Shown here: piece after piece, positions 1 through 7,209 of the stretch
Numbering within the stretch: the first letter of the stretch is position 1
Layout of the letters: every line of letters begins with the position of its first letter
From: Acetofilamentum sp.
Lineage (GTDB): Bacteria > Bacteroidota > Bacteroidia > Bacteroidales > JAFGXI01
DNA length: 13,401 nt
Assembly: GCA_020720565.1 (NCBI GenBank)
Contig: DYOK01000055.1
Span: 1 to 13,401, forward strand
Reading direction: 5' to 3'
Notes under the pieces: model-generated
Seen by the model: only the letters and a program-made list of their open reading frames with translations
The model's database searches: none
What the model was told of the DNA's origin: nothing
Made by a program: the position numbers and the translations under genes

Positions 1-5
1 TATCT

Positions 6-32
6 AAAAAGAGTTTCCCAGCCGATAGGCTG
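6..32 (-). terminator. Possible weak terminator after the integrase
   Basis: A 5-bp hairpin with arms CAGCC (19-23) and GGCTG (28-32) and a 4-base loop lies 17 bases beyond the integrase stop. Read on the minus strand, it is followed 8 bases later by a run of five T (10-6). The gap between stem and T-run is long for a Rho-independent terminator, so this is a weak call. Nothing else is recognisable in bases 1-48. Confidence 0.25.
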
Positions 33-48
33 AATCCTATATACAATC

Positions 49-1182
49 TTACAGTAAGTTGAACTTGTCCATTTCTTTAATTTTAAGGTCATCAAGTACA
101 TGGGCATATATTTGAGTGGTTTTAATATCTCTATGACCAAGTAGTTTACTAACTACTTCAATTGGAATCCCAATCGTTAGGGCAGTTGTGGCAAAGGTAT
201 GACGCGCCACGTGCGAAGTTACGTTTTTGCTTATGCCTGCAAGTTGTGCAATGGTTTTAAGATGTTTATTAGTTTTTTGATTCGAAAGCACATTGAAAAT
301 CAAACCATCTGTTTTGTTTTTAGGAATCAGATTTAAAATTTTCTGATTAACAGGAATACTTACTGGGTCTTTTGTTTTAGTTTGAGTCAATCGAATAAAT
401 CCATTATTGATATGATTAAATTGCAGCTTTTTCAGGTCGCCGAATCTGAGTCCTGTAAAGCAACTAAATAGAAAATAGGTGCCGATATTTTTATAAGTCG
501 GGCTTGCTGTTTTCTGTACAAAATCGACAATCAAGTTAAGTTCGTCGATAGTGAGCGTTTCACGGTGTCCTTGCGGGCGTTGTATTTTGATGTTGGCAAA
601 CGGATCGGTTTTAACAAGCCCTTGTTTTCTGGCCATTTCGATAAATTGTTTCACAATAATGAGCGATTTACCTGCGGTGCTCAGTTTGTTGTTTAAATCG
701 GACATCATATAACGTTTGTAACTTAAAACAAAATCTTCGTTAATGTCCGATAATTTAACATCGGATTTGAACCTCGACAATTTAGTCAGTTGATTTTTAT
801 ATTTGTGAATGGTTTCTTGTCCGTACCGATAGCTATTATCTTCGAGATAATGCAAAACAAAATAGGAAAAATTTTCTTGTTTTTTGATGCCTCGTTCAAA
901 GAAGTGCGAAAAGAAATCGAAATCGATTTTAATTTGAGCTTGTTCGGCTTGGTCGATATGTTGTATTAATTTAAGTTTAAGCAAATTAAACTCATTAAAC
1001 ATCGAGTTACGCACGTCGATAATACTTTGAATTTCGTCTGACCATTGATTTTGAGAAACAATAACGGCAGTCGAAATATCTTTTTTCTTACGGTCGATAA
1101 TGACACGTAGATAAATAACGTTATCAGACAAGGCTTTGCTTGGCCTGATAAAAAATTTGTAAGAAAATTTTTTTGTTTTCAT
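49..1182 (-). CDS. Tyrosine recombinase / phage-type integrase of an integrative element
   Basis: This is a site-specific DNA recombinase, 377 aa from the preferred start. The start is the ATG at 1182, giving MKTKKFSYKFFIRP, because Bacteroidetes integrases begin close to this segment. The in-frame ATG at 1224 would add 14 hydrophobic residues that do not fit a cytosolic enzyme. In order: an N-terminal arm-type DNA-binding region (about 5-95), a SAM-like core-binding domain (about 100-195), and a catalytic domain (about 205-370). All catalytic positions are present: Arg246 in FTGLRFGDL, a beta-hairpin Lys in TKTKD (about 269/271), His324 and Arg327 in HVARHTF, His350 in LLGHRD, and nucleophile Tyr359 in QIYAHV. 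The gene lies 131 bases downstream of the 3' end of tRNA-Cys and reads away from it. That is the usual layout when an element has integrated into a tRNA 3' end. A TAATTTTG box (minus strand, 1290-1283) could serve as its -7 element, but no matching TTTG is seen upstream. It appears intact; the element type (prophage, ICE or island) cannot be told from here. Confidence 0.93.
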   Translation of the reverse strand: MKTKKFSYKFFIRPSKALSDNVIYLRVIIDRKKKDISTAVIVSQNQWSDEIQSIIDVRNSMFNEFNLLKLKLIQHIDQAEQAQIKIDFDFFSHFFERGIKKQENFSYFVLHYLEDNSYRYGQETIHKYKNQLTKLSRFKSDVKLSDINEDFVLSYKRYMMSDLNNKLSTAGKSLIIVKQFIEMARKQGLVKTDPFANIKIQRPQGHRETLTIDELNLIVDFVQKTASPTYKNIGTYFLFSCFTGLRFGDLKKLQFNHINNGFIRLTQTKTKDPVSIPVNQKILNLIPKNKTDGLIFNVLSNQKTNKHLKTIAQLAGISKNVTSHVARHTFATTALTIGIPIEVVSKLLGHRDIKTTQIYAHVLDDLKIKEMDKFNLL

Positions 1183-1237
1183 GGTGTGAAACATTAGTGA
1201 AACAATCACGCCAAAAACCAACAAAAAAGCATTTGCG

Positions 1238-1264
1238 AAAAAGGGGAGTAACTAACAAACCCCT
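1238..1264 (-). terminator. Probable Rho-independent terminator for tRNA-Cys
   Basis: On the minus strand the arms AGGGG (1264-1260) and CCCCT (1246-1242) enclose a 13-base loop. The second arm runs straight into a five-T run (1242-1238). It lies about 50 bases past the tRNA 3' end and before the integrase start, so it could stop tRNA transcripts from entering the integrase gene. The stem is short (5 bp), which limits confidence. Confidence 0.4.
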
Positions 1265-1313
1265 GTAAATCAAAAGAAACAACAAAATTACTTTTGTCGT
1301 TTCCTGTATTTTG

Positions 1314-1384
1314 AGGTCTCGAGCGGATTCGAACCGCTGTAGACGGTTTTGCAGACCGCTGCCTAGCCACTCGGCCACGAGACC
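1314..1384 (-). tRNA. tRNA-Cys (anticodon GCA)
   Basis: A full cloverleaf can be drawn on the minus strand. The acceptor stem is GGTCTCG/CGAGACC, 7 bp. The D arm has a GCC/GGC stem. The anticodon stem is GCGGT/ACCGT with loop CTGCAAA, so the anticodon is GCA (plus-strand bases 1350-1352). The T arm is AGCGG/CCGCT with loop TTCGAAT. The base at 1314 gives the U73 discriminator, the identity base known for bacterial tRNA-Cys. The 3' CCA is not encoded (next bases CAA), so it must be added after transcription. A promoter lies just upstream. The 3' half is probably the attachment site of the neighbouring integrase. Confidence 0.97.
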
Positions 1385-1395
1385 ATTAGGGACTG

Positions 1396-1425
1396 CAAAA
1401 TTAATGATTTATTGCAATCCACAAA
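1396..1425 (-). promoter_or_regulatory. Bacteroidetes-type promoter for tRNA-Cys
   Basis: Read on the minus strand, TTTG (1425-1422) is followed after 18 bases by TAATTTTG (1403-1396). This fits the Bacteroides consensus of TTTG at -33 and TAnnTTTG at -7, with spacing slightly shorter than typical. The mature tRNA 5' end lies 11 bases beyond the -7 box, which would leave a very short 5' leader. The promoter sits between the glycyl-tRNA synthetase stop and the tRNA. Confidence 0.65.
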
Positions 1426-1432
1426 CATTTTT

Positions 1433-2983
1433 TTAAAGTTTTTCGAGCAATCTTGTCATACTAACTTGGTAGCTGATGATTTTTTCGAGCTCACTGATCG
1501 ATACTCGCTCTTGTAACATGCTGTCTCTATGACGGATGGTTACTTTTTGGTCGGTCAACGAATCGTGATCGACCGTAACACAGAATGGGGTGCCAATGGC
1601 ATCTTGTCGGCGATAACGCTTACCAATCGAGTCTTTTTCGTCGTATTGACAGTTGTGTTCAAACTGTAAAGATTTTAATATCTCACGAGCTAATTCAGGC
1701 AAGCCATCTTTTTTAACCAAAGGCATTACCGTAACTTTTACAGGGGCTAATGGAGCAGGGATTTTAAGCACCACTCTTTGGTCGGTACTGCCGTCTTCTT
1801 TGGTAATGGTTTCTTCGGCATAGGCATTCGACAATAAGGACAAAAATGTCCGATCTAGTCCAACCGAAGTTTCGACTACATAAGGCACATAACTTTCGTT
1901 AAGCTCGTTGTCGAAGTATTGTATTTTTTTGCCCGAAAAGGTTTGATGTTGCGACAAGTCGAAATCGGTACGCGAATGTATGCCTTCCAATTCTTTGAAA
2001 CCAAACGGAAATTCAAATTCGATATCGGTTGCGGCGTTGGCGTAATGGGCTAATTTGTCGTGGTCGTGCATTCGGTAACGTTTTTCGGAGAATCCCAAAG
2101 CCAAGTGCCAGTTTCGACGAACTGTTTTCCAATGCTCGAACCATTTCATCTCCTCGCCTGGTTTGACAAAAAATTGCATTTCCATTTGTTCAAATTCGCG
2201 CATTCGGAATATGAACTGTCTGGCGACGATTTCGTTACGGAAAGCTTTGCCAATTTGAGCAATCCCAAAGGGAATACGCATACGTCCAGTTTTTTGAACG
2301 TTCAAATAATTGACAAAAATACCCTGAGCCGTTTCGGGACGCAAATAAATGGTACTCGAATCACCTGCAACTGAGCCTAATTCGGTGCCAAACATGAGGT
2401 TAAACTGACGTACTTCGGTCCAGTTTTTAGTTCCCGAAATGGGACATGCAATCTCACAATCGATTATAATTTGCTTTAAATCTTCCAAATTCGAATTTTC
2501 TAATGCAGCTTGGAATCGTTTTGTAAGTGTATCAATTTCAGATTGATAACGCAAAACATTGGCATTGGTACTTACAAATGTTGCTTTGTCGAAACTGTCG
2601 CCGAAGCGTTTTTGAGCCTTTTCGACTTCTTTTTCGATTTTCTGATTCAGTTTTTCGCGATATTCTTCGATTAAAACGTCGGCACGGTATCTTTTTTTAG
2701 AGTCTTTATTGTCGATTAAGGGATCGTTAAAAGCATCGACGTGCCCTGATGCTTTCCAAACTGTGGGGTGCATAAAAATAGCCGAATCGATACCCACAAT
2801 GTTTTCGTTCATTTGCACCATGGCTTTCCACCAATATTGTTTGATATTGTTTTTCAGCTCGGCACCATATTGACCATAATCGTACACGGCACCTAGTCCG
2901 TCGTACAGCTCGCTCGATTGAAAAATGTAGCCATACTCTTTGGTATGCGCAATAATATTTTTAAATAATTCGTCTTGTGCCAT
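1433..2983 (-). CDS. glyQS: Glycine--tRNA ligase (single-chain, class II)
   Basis: This cytosolic enzyme charges tRNA-Gly with glycine using ATP. At 516 aa it matches the single-chain homodimeric GlyRS of Bacteroidetes and not the two-subunit alpha2beta2 form. Visible landmarks: N-terminal YGQYGAELKNN (about 36-46); the motif 1 region with the conserved HPTVWKASGHV (72-82); RPETAQGIF (215-223), a hallmark of this GlyRS type; motif 2 FRNE...REFEQME (248-268); motif 3 with GLDRTFLSLL (375-384, ATP-binding Arg378); and the C-terminal anticodon-binding domain (about 413-505) containing YRRQDAIGTPFCVTVD. The charged segment 94-175 is the insertion common in this form. The start ATG at 2983 gives the family's usual short N-terminus. 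tRNA-Cys follows the stop after 48 bases but has its own promoter. Bases 2984-3170 hold no clear consensus promoter; the nearest match, TAGATTTTG on the minus strand (3011-3003), is one base too long. Confidence 0.97.
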   Translation of the reverse strand: MAQDELFKNIIAHTKEYGYIFQSSELYDGLGAVYDYGQYGAELKNNIKQYWWKAMVQMNENIVGIDSAIFMHPTVWKASGHVDAFNDPLIDNKDSKKRYRADVLIEEYREKLNQKIEKEVEKAQKRFGDSFDKATFVSTNANVLRYQSEIDTLTKRFQAALENSNLEDLKQIIIDCEIACPISGTKNWTEVRQFNLMFGTELGSVAGDSSTIYLRPETAQGIFVNYLNVQKTGRMRIPFGIAQIGKAFRNEIVARQFIFRMREFEQMEMQFFVKPGEEMKWFEHWKTVRRNWHLALGFSEKRYRMHDHDKLAHYANAATDIEFEFPFGFKELEGIHSRTDFDLSQHQTFSGKKIQYFDNELNESYVPYVVETSVGLDRTFLSLLSNAYAEETITKEDGSTDQRVVLKIPAPLAPVKVTVMPLVKKDGLPELAREILKSLQFEHNCQYDEKDSIGKRYRRQDAIGTPFCVTVDHDSLTDQKVTIRHRDSMLQERVSISELEKIISYQVSMTRLLEKL

Positions 2984-3141
2984 AAAGTATATAAGTAATT
3001 ATCAAAATCTAATTTTGTGCTTATGTATCGTAAGTTTCTAATATACAGACAAATACAAGAATATTGATGGGTTTAAAGCCATTTTTTATTGGGGTATGTA
3101 TTTAAAAATCTTTCTGATGCAAAAATAACTTATTCTTAAGA

Positions 3142-3161
3142 TTTGACAAGCTCAGCCGAAG
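3142..3161. repeat. Possible degenerate intergenic repeat (TTGACAAGCTCAGC type)
   Basis: The segment reads TTTGACAAGCTCAGCCGAAG. From memory it resembles a short dispersed intergenic repeat with core TTCGACAAGCTCAGC seen in many bacterial genomes, including Bacteroidetes. Only one copy is in this window, so repetition cannot be shown here. It lies just after the stop of the PagL-like gene. Confidence 0.3.
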
Positions 3162-3170
3162 AACTACTGC

Positions 3171-4343
3171 TTATTTTTGTTTTATACCAGATTTTTCGAT
3201 GTAATAACCCAAACCGAACTCAACAATATCGGCTCTTGCCCAGTGGGTTTTCATGCTCACGTTAAATAGCAAATGCTTGCTTATTTGAGCTCGTAATCCG
3301 ATTCTTGTGAACACAAAGCCGTAATCGGTGTATTGGGGTGCGATATATGATCCTAATTGAATGATGTAACTTACTCGGCCGTAGTATATTGAATATGCGG
3401 CGTGAATACCATATCGATTGGAGTTCCAAAATGGATTATTATCCGATTTTTCGATTAATTCTTGATGTGCCACGCCATCGTAAAAATAGTCGAAACCAAG
3501 ACCCCACGAAATTTTATGGCCTACGGCATATTCGTAGTCTAATGTAGTAGTCGAGGCAAAATATTTACCATGATTAGGCTCGGTAAACTCTTTTGCACCA
3601 CCCGACCAAATGCCAATAAATTTGTGCCTCGGACGTTGAGGGAGTGTATCCGATTTTGTTAGATTAGGTGTGCCAAGTGCATAGCGGATACCCAAATGCC
3701 AATCGATGATATTGAGGCCTAAATTGGGAGTTTGAATTTTTCCGTTCGACATATGGCTAAAACCGGGCCCAGTATTCACAATCAAACGATTTTTTAGAAA
3801 TCGGAAGCGTGCATCAAATCCAAAGTGAGCATAGACATTGATATGAGAGCCAATTGCAGGGTTGTAAATATTGGTTTGTATGTCGTAACGTTTCGAAAGG
3901 TACGAAAGGCCAAATCCGAATTTATAGCTAAGCGTGATGGCCTTCTCATCGTAATATGGGGCGTCGATGTATCCGTAAATTGCTTGTGCTCGCCCCAGCA
4001 CTTCGTCGTTACCTAAAGTGCTATAATAATAGCCGAAACCTAAAGTGGGGTAGTGATAAAACTGATGCCATGCATTTTGTCCGCTGGTTTTGTATCCCGC
4101 TTCTAACATTAAACTGTGCGTATATGATTTAACTATTGGTTGCAAACTGCCACTGTGTGCCATCAGAAACCCACTCGCCGCCTGAACCGAAAAATTCCAA
4201 GGGGAAACTTTAATATTCGGATTTTTATCTTTGTTTTGTGCAAACACACTATTAGTTGCACTATTCCATAGCACTATAACAAACAATAGACTGATGTTTG
4301 ATAAGATTATTGAGTGGGCAACTGGCCGTGTAAATCTGAACAT
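3171..4343 (-). CDS. PagL-like outer-membrane lipid A deacylase / acyloxyacyl hydrolase homologue
   Basis: This is a 390-aa predicted secreted beta-barrel protein. The signal peptide covers about residues 1-35, with a hydrophobic stretch at 12-27 and probable cleavage at VFA-Q. The mature part has alternating aromatic and hydrophobic strands ending in EFGLGYYIE, as in outer-membrane barrels. The segment GPGFSHMSNGKIQTPNLGLN (192-211) matches the catalytic region of the PagL family, where the His and Ser of an H-x-S-N motif belong to the active site. Here they are His197 and Ser199. The third catalytic residue (Glu in PagL) cannot be placed by eye. PagL enzymes remove the 3-O acyl chain from lipid A; the substrate of this homologue is inferred. 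At 390 aa it is far longer than classical PagL (about 150-185 aa): roughly 150 residues follow the catalytic region and form further strands (about 240-380). It starts 92 bases after the stop of the receptor gene, with a possible promoter box between. No terminator is obvious downstream. Confidence 0.72.
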   Translation of the reverse strand: MFRFTRPVAHSIILSNISLLFVIVLWNSATNSVFAQNKDKNPNIKVSPWNFSVQAASGFLMAHSGSLQPIVKSYTHSLMLEAGYKTSGQNAWHQFYHYPTLGFGYYYSTLGNDEVLGRAQAIYGYIDAPYYDEKAITLSYKFGFGLSYLSKRYDIQTNIYNPAIGSHINVYAHFGFDARFRFLKNRLIVNTGPGFSHMSNGKIQTPNLGLNIIDWHLGIRYALGTPNLTKSDTLPQRPRHKFIGIWSGGAKEFTEPNHGKYFASTTTLDYEYAVGHKISWGLGFDYFYDGVAHQELIEKSDNNPFWNSNRYGIHAAYSIYYGRVSYIIQLGSYIAPQYTDYGFVFTRIGLRAQISKHLLFNVSMKTHWARADIVEFGLGYYIEKSGIKQK

Positions 4344-4366
4344 TTAAACCAATTAATTTTAAAGCC

Positions 4367-4374
4367 CAAAATTA
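4367..4374 (-). promoter_or_regulatory. Possible -7 box upstream of the PagL-like gene
   Basis: TAATTTTG on the minus strand matches the Bacteroides TAnnTTTG -7 element and lies 23 bases before the ATG at 4343. The nearest TTTG (4403-4400) is 25 bases upstream, longer than the usual spacing. Only the -7 half is therefore convincing. Confidence 0.28.
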
Positions 4375-4435
4375 ATAAGTTAATGGAAACTCTGGCACAC
4401 AAAAGAACGAAACATAGGTTTTTTATTGTAAATCA

Positions 4436-6925
4436 CTACATCATATCTTCGCCACCGCCACCTTGTCCTTCGGAATTGCGTTTTTGCTTCTGCTTTTGGT
4501 CTGTTTGCCCCACTTGATAAGTTAAACTAAAAAGGGCAATAGACGGACGTCGATACATTTGCATGTAAGTTTCGTTGACATCGGTACTTTGATGTACTCT
4601 AAACATGCGGGTTTGGAAAATATCGGTGAAACGGATGGCAAATGTCAATTGATCTTTCCAAAACATTTTTCGAATCCCCGCATCGGCCCAATGATTGGGC
4701 TCGATATAGCCTTGTGGAGTCACCGTTTTACCATTATAAAAGTACGATAATTGCAGTTTGATACTGTATGGCAATGCGATAAAAGCATTGTATTTAGCCG
4801 ACCAACCAAACGATTCGTTGCTTAAATCGTCGTTGTCTTTGCTCATCAAAACATAATAACCCACATTGGCATTGGCATTCATATCGAGCCATTTGAAAGG
4901 GCGATACGATATAATTAGTTCCGAACCATAAGAATAGCCATAATCCAAGTTAAAATAGCTCATTTGACTGATTCCTGTTGTGTCTACGGTGCGGTATCGT
5001 TTAATGGCTTGGTCGATATATTTAAAGTATAAAGCGGGCATCAAACCCACTTTACCTATTTTTTTAGATAAATTCAGTTCAGCAGCGTGAATATTTTCTG
5101 GTTTTAAATAAGGATTTCCAACTCTAAAATTGTAAGCATCAGAATAATCGTGTATGGGATTTAGTTCTTCAATTCCTGGACGGTTAACACGTTTCGAATA
5201 ACTTAATCCCCATTCGGTAGTTTCGTTTTGTTTGTACATGGTATGCAGCGAAGGGTAGTAGTTGTATCTGGCATTTGCTGCTTTAAGTGCGGTCGATTCG
5301 GGTAAATCAAATTCGAAAGCGTTATATTCTAATCTTAACCCAAGTTGATAGCTAAATTTATCGATGGTGGCTTTATACAAACCATAAACGGCATGGGTTT
5401 GATCGAAATAAGCAAACGAAGCATTTCTAAATGTGTCGGCTTCGAATTGTGCACTCGTAAGGTCGAAAACTTGTACGTCGATTTGATTTTCTAAAAACCT
5501 TAAAACGCCATCGTAACCTAGTTCTAACGACTTCTCGCCGCTAAGTGCTTGGCTGTATCTAGCCGAATACTTATAAAATTGTGTACCTTCGGTTTGATCG
5601 GAAAATTCGTAATTGATGGTGTCGCCTTGTGTGGGGTATAGGCCAGTTTCGAAGTAATCGCTATGTTCTTTTTCGCTGTCTGCTACGCGCGAAGCCGAAA
5701 GTTCGAGTAAATGTTTGGGGTTTGAAAAAATATGTTTGTAATTTACTTGGATATCGTATTTAAATGGTGTGTCGGATTCTGTGCTATGGCGAGTCGATTT
5801 TTTAACCAGGGAAAAATTTTCGTCTAAAAACTCATAAAAATATGGCGAATTTCTGGTGCGGCTTCCTGTCGATCCTAAAAGTTCGATTCCAAAAGTGTTT
5901 TTTTTGTTCAAATTATATTCGAAACCAATGGTGGCCATGTGATTTAGGTTAAGATTACTGCCTTCGACATCTAAATTGTAGTAATACGTAGTGTCGGAAA
6001 AAAAGTATTTGTTTTCGCCCCTTCTATCAAAATTCATGTTTCCATATCGGAAGCCATAAGACCCATATAAGTTAAATTTATCGGTACGATAACCACCGCT
6101 TAAGTTAACACCATGTTCTTTTATAAAGTCTGAAGACAACGAAACGGATAGATTTTTACCTGCTGGTTGTGATTTTTTTAGTTGAATGTTGATAATTCCG
6201 CCCATGCCTTCTGGGTCGTATTTTGCCGATGGATTGGTTATTACATCAATCGACTCGATATTGTCGGATTGAATTTGTTCCAATAATGCAGCTTGATTGG
6301 CTGCAGAAACCACAATGGGACGGTCGTTGATGAGTATTTTAATATTGCCATTTCCTCGCAAACTTATATTTCCGTCGATATCGACACTCACCGAGGGTAT
6401 TTGTTCGAGTGTTTCGAGTGCGGTTTTATTTTTCATGGTCATATCTTTGGCCACGTTAAAGGTTTTGCTGTCGATTTTGTTTTCGAACATTTGGCGTTCC
6501 TCTACAACTTCGACCTCGCCTAAAACTTGTGAATTGGGTTCGATACTAATTTTACGCATCGAAGCCATCGGATTGGCCGCAGAAACCTCGAAAGCAGGAA
6601 GGGTTTTCGATAAAAATCCCATGTAATCGACTTGAATGTAGTACGATCCATATTCTAATTCAATTTTAAACCGTCCTTCAAAATCGGTAATTCCACCCGT
6701 ACTGATTTTTTTAGTACTCGAATTAAATACACTGATGGTTGCATATTGTAGTGCTGTTTCGGTTTTAATGTCTACCACTTTACCCACCACTAAAGCTTTG
6801 CCTGGGGGGATGTTCGGTTTTTGTCCACCTTGTCCGCCTTGCCCTTCGGGGCGCTGGGCCATCAATTGGATGGAAAACAATATCAGTAAAATATTTAAAA
6901 TCGATTTGATTAAGGATACCTTCAT
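4436..6925 (-). CDS. TonB-dependent-receptor-like outer-membrane beta-barrel protein (OMP_b-brl_3 type)
   Basis: This is an 829-aa outer-membrane receptor. Residues 1-23 form a signal peptide (cleavage near LMA-Q). Residues 24-41 are a Gly/Gln/Pro-rich linker. Residues about 45-130 form a carboxypeptidase-regulatory-like beta-sandwich (VVGKVVDIKTETALQYATISV). Residues about 150-250 form a plug domain with typical IPSVSVDIDGNISLRGNGNI and ITNPSAKYDPEGMGGIINI. The remainder is a large barrel, with its last strand about 794-804 (SIALFSLTYQV). The plug and barrel match the outer-membrane beta-barrel family common in Bacteroidetes, in which the cargo is mostly unknown. There is no SusD partner next to it, so a glycan-uptake role is not supported. 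A 25-residue hydrophilic tail follows the last strand and ends EGQGGGGEDMM, so the usual terminal aromatic residue is missing. The tail echoes the linker after the signal peptide. The gene precedes the PagL-like gene by 92 bases. No consensus promoter is visible in 6926-7070. Confidence 0.88.
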   Translation of the reverse strand: MKVSLIKSILNILLILFSIQLMAQRPEGQGGQGGQKPNIPPGKALVVGKVVDIKTETALQYATISVFNSSTKKISTGGITDFEGRFKIELEYGSYYIQVDYMGFLSKTLPAFEVSAANPMASMRKISIEPNSQVLGEVEVVEERQMFENKIDSKTFNVAKDMTMKNKTALETLEQIPSVSVDIDGNISLRGNGNIKILINDRPIVVSAANQAALLEQIQSDNIESIDVITNPSAKYDPEGMGGIINIQLKKSQPAGKNLSVSLSSDFIKEHGVNLSGGYRTDKFNLYGSYGFRYGNMNFDRRGENKYFFSDTTYYYNLDVEGSNLNLNHMATIGFEYNLNKKNTFGIELLGSTGSRTRNSPYFYEFLDENFSLVKKSTRHSTESDTPFKYDIQVNYKHIFSNPKHLLELSASRVADSEKEHSDYFETGLYPTQGDTINYEFSDQTEGTQFYKYSARYSQALSGEKSLELGYDGVLRFLENQIDVQVFDLTSAQFEADTFRNASFAYFDQTHAVYGLYKATIDKFSYQLGLRLEYNAFEFDLPESTALKAANARYNYYPSLHTMYKQNETTEWGLSYSKRVNRPGIEELNPIHDYSDAYNFRVGNPYLKPENIHAAELNLSKKIGKVGLMPALYFKYIDQAIKRYRTVDTTGISQMSYFNLDYGYSYGSELIISYRPFKWLDMNANANVGYYVLMSKDNDDLSNESFGWSAKYNAFIALPYSIKLQLSYFYNGKTVTPQGYIEPNHWADAGIRKMFWKDQLTFAIRFTDIFQTRMFRVHQSTDVNETYMQMYRRPSIALFSLTYQVGQTDQKQKQKRNSEGQGGGGEDMM

Positions 6926-7069
6926 CGGTTGTATAAAAAATTGATTGATAAGTAGTTAAAGTTGATATATTTTTATATTTTTTTGACTTTCAAATATGCG
7001 AGGTAGAGCTGTTATGGAAATTTACAAAGCGCTTGGATGCATATTATTAAGAAAGGTTTATTACCAATC

Positions 7070-7098
7070 AAAAAAACCGCCACTAAGGACGGTTTTTT
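7070..7098. terminator. Rho-independent terminator, bidirectional
   Basis: The arms AAAAAACCG (7071-7079) and CGGTTTTTT (7090-7098) form a perfect 9-bp stem. CC and GG in the loop can extend it past a one-base bulge. An A-run on one side and a T-run on the other let it work on either strand. On the minus strand it lies 110 bases beyond the RND stop codon and would end the efflux transcript. It is the only clear element in the 282-base gap 6926-7207; the rest of the gap is AT-rich without recognisable genes. Confidence 0.75.
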
Positions 7099-7176
7099 GT
7101 GAGAGATGTTACAATACTATGTACTTTGAATCATATTGTAAAGTACTTTATTTGCCGAATAGCCTGATATATTTGT

Positions 7177-7209
7177 ATTTATAAAATAAATAAATAGGTC
7201 GAAGACCTT
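7177..7209 (-). repeat. Palindromic repeat, copy 1, overlapping the RND stop codon
   Basis: The core AGGTC-GAA-GACCT (7196-7208) is a perfect 5-bp palindrome with a 3-base centre. Its last bases overlap the TTA complement of the RND stop (7208-7210). Read on the minus strand, the core is followed by an AT tract, TATTTATTTATTTTATAAAT, also seen beside copies 2 and 3. As RNA it would make a small triloop hairpin followed by U-rich sequence, which could weakly attenuate transcription. Confidence 0.75.

Noticed and set aside
1124..1378. An 84-aa minus-strand open frame beginning MAEWLGSG and running through the tRNA
   Set aside because: It is the translation of tRNA-Cys and overlaps the integrase start. 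Such frames are a common artefact of tRNA genes.
6508..6516. CTTCGACCT inside the receptor gene, like half of the efflux palindrome
   Set aside because: Only one arm is present, and it falls in the coding sequence for the EVEV segment, so it is explained by codons and chance.
4436..6925. A Sus-type polysaccharide uptake locus
   Set aside because: No SusD-like gene or glycoside hydrolase is adjacent, and the plug/barrel is of the OMP_b-brl_3 kind rather than SusC.
6996..7184. A 62-aa plus-strand open frame in the gap between the RND and receptor genes
   Set aside because: It runs straight through the strong terminator hairpin at 7070-7098 and has no recognisable domain or promoter.
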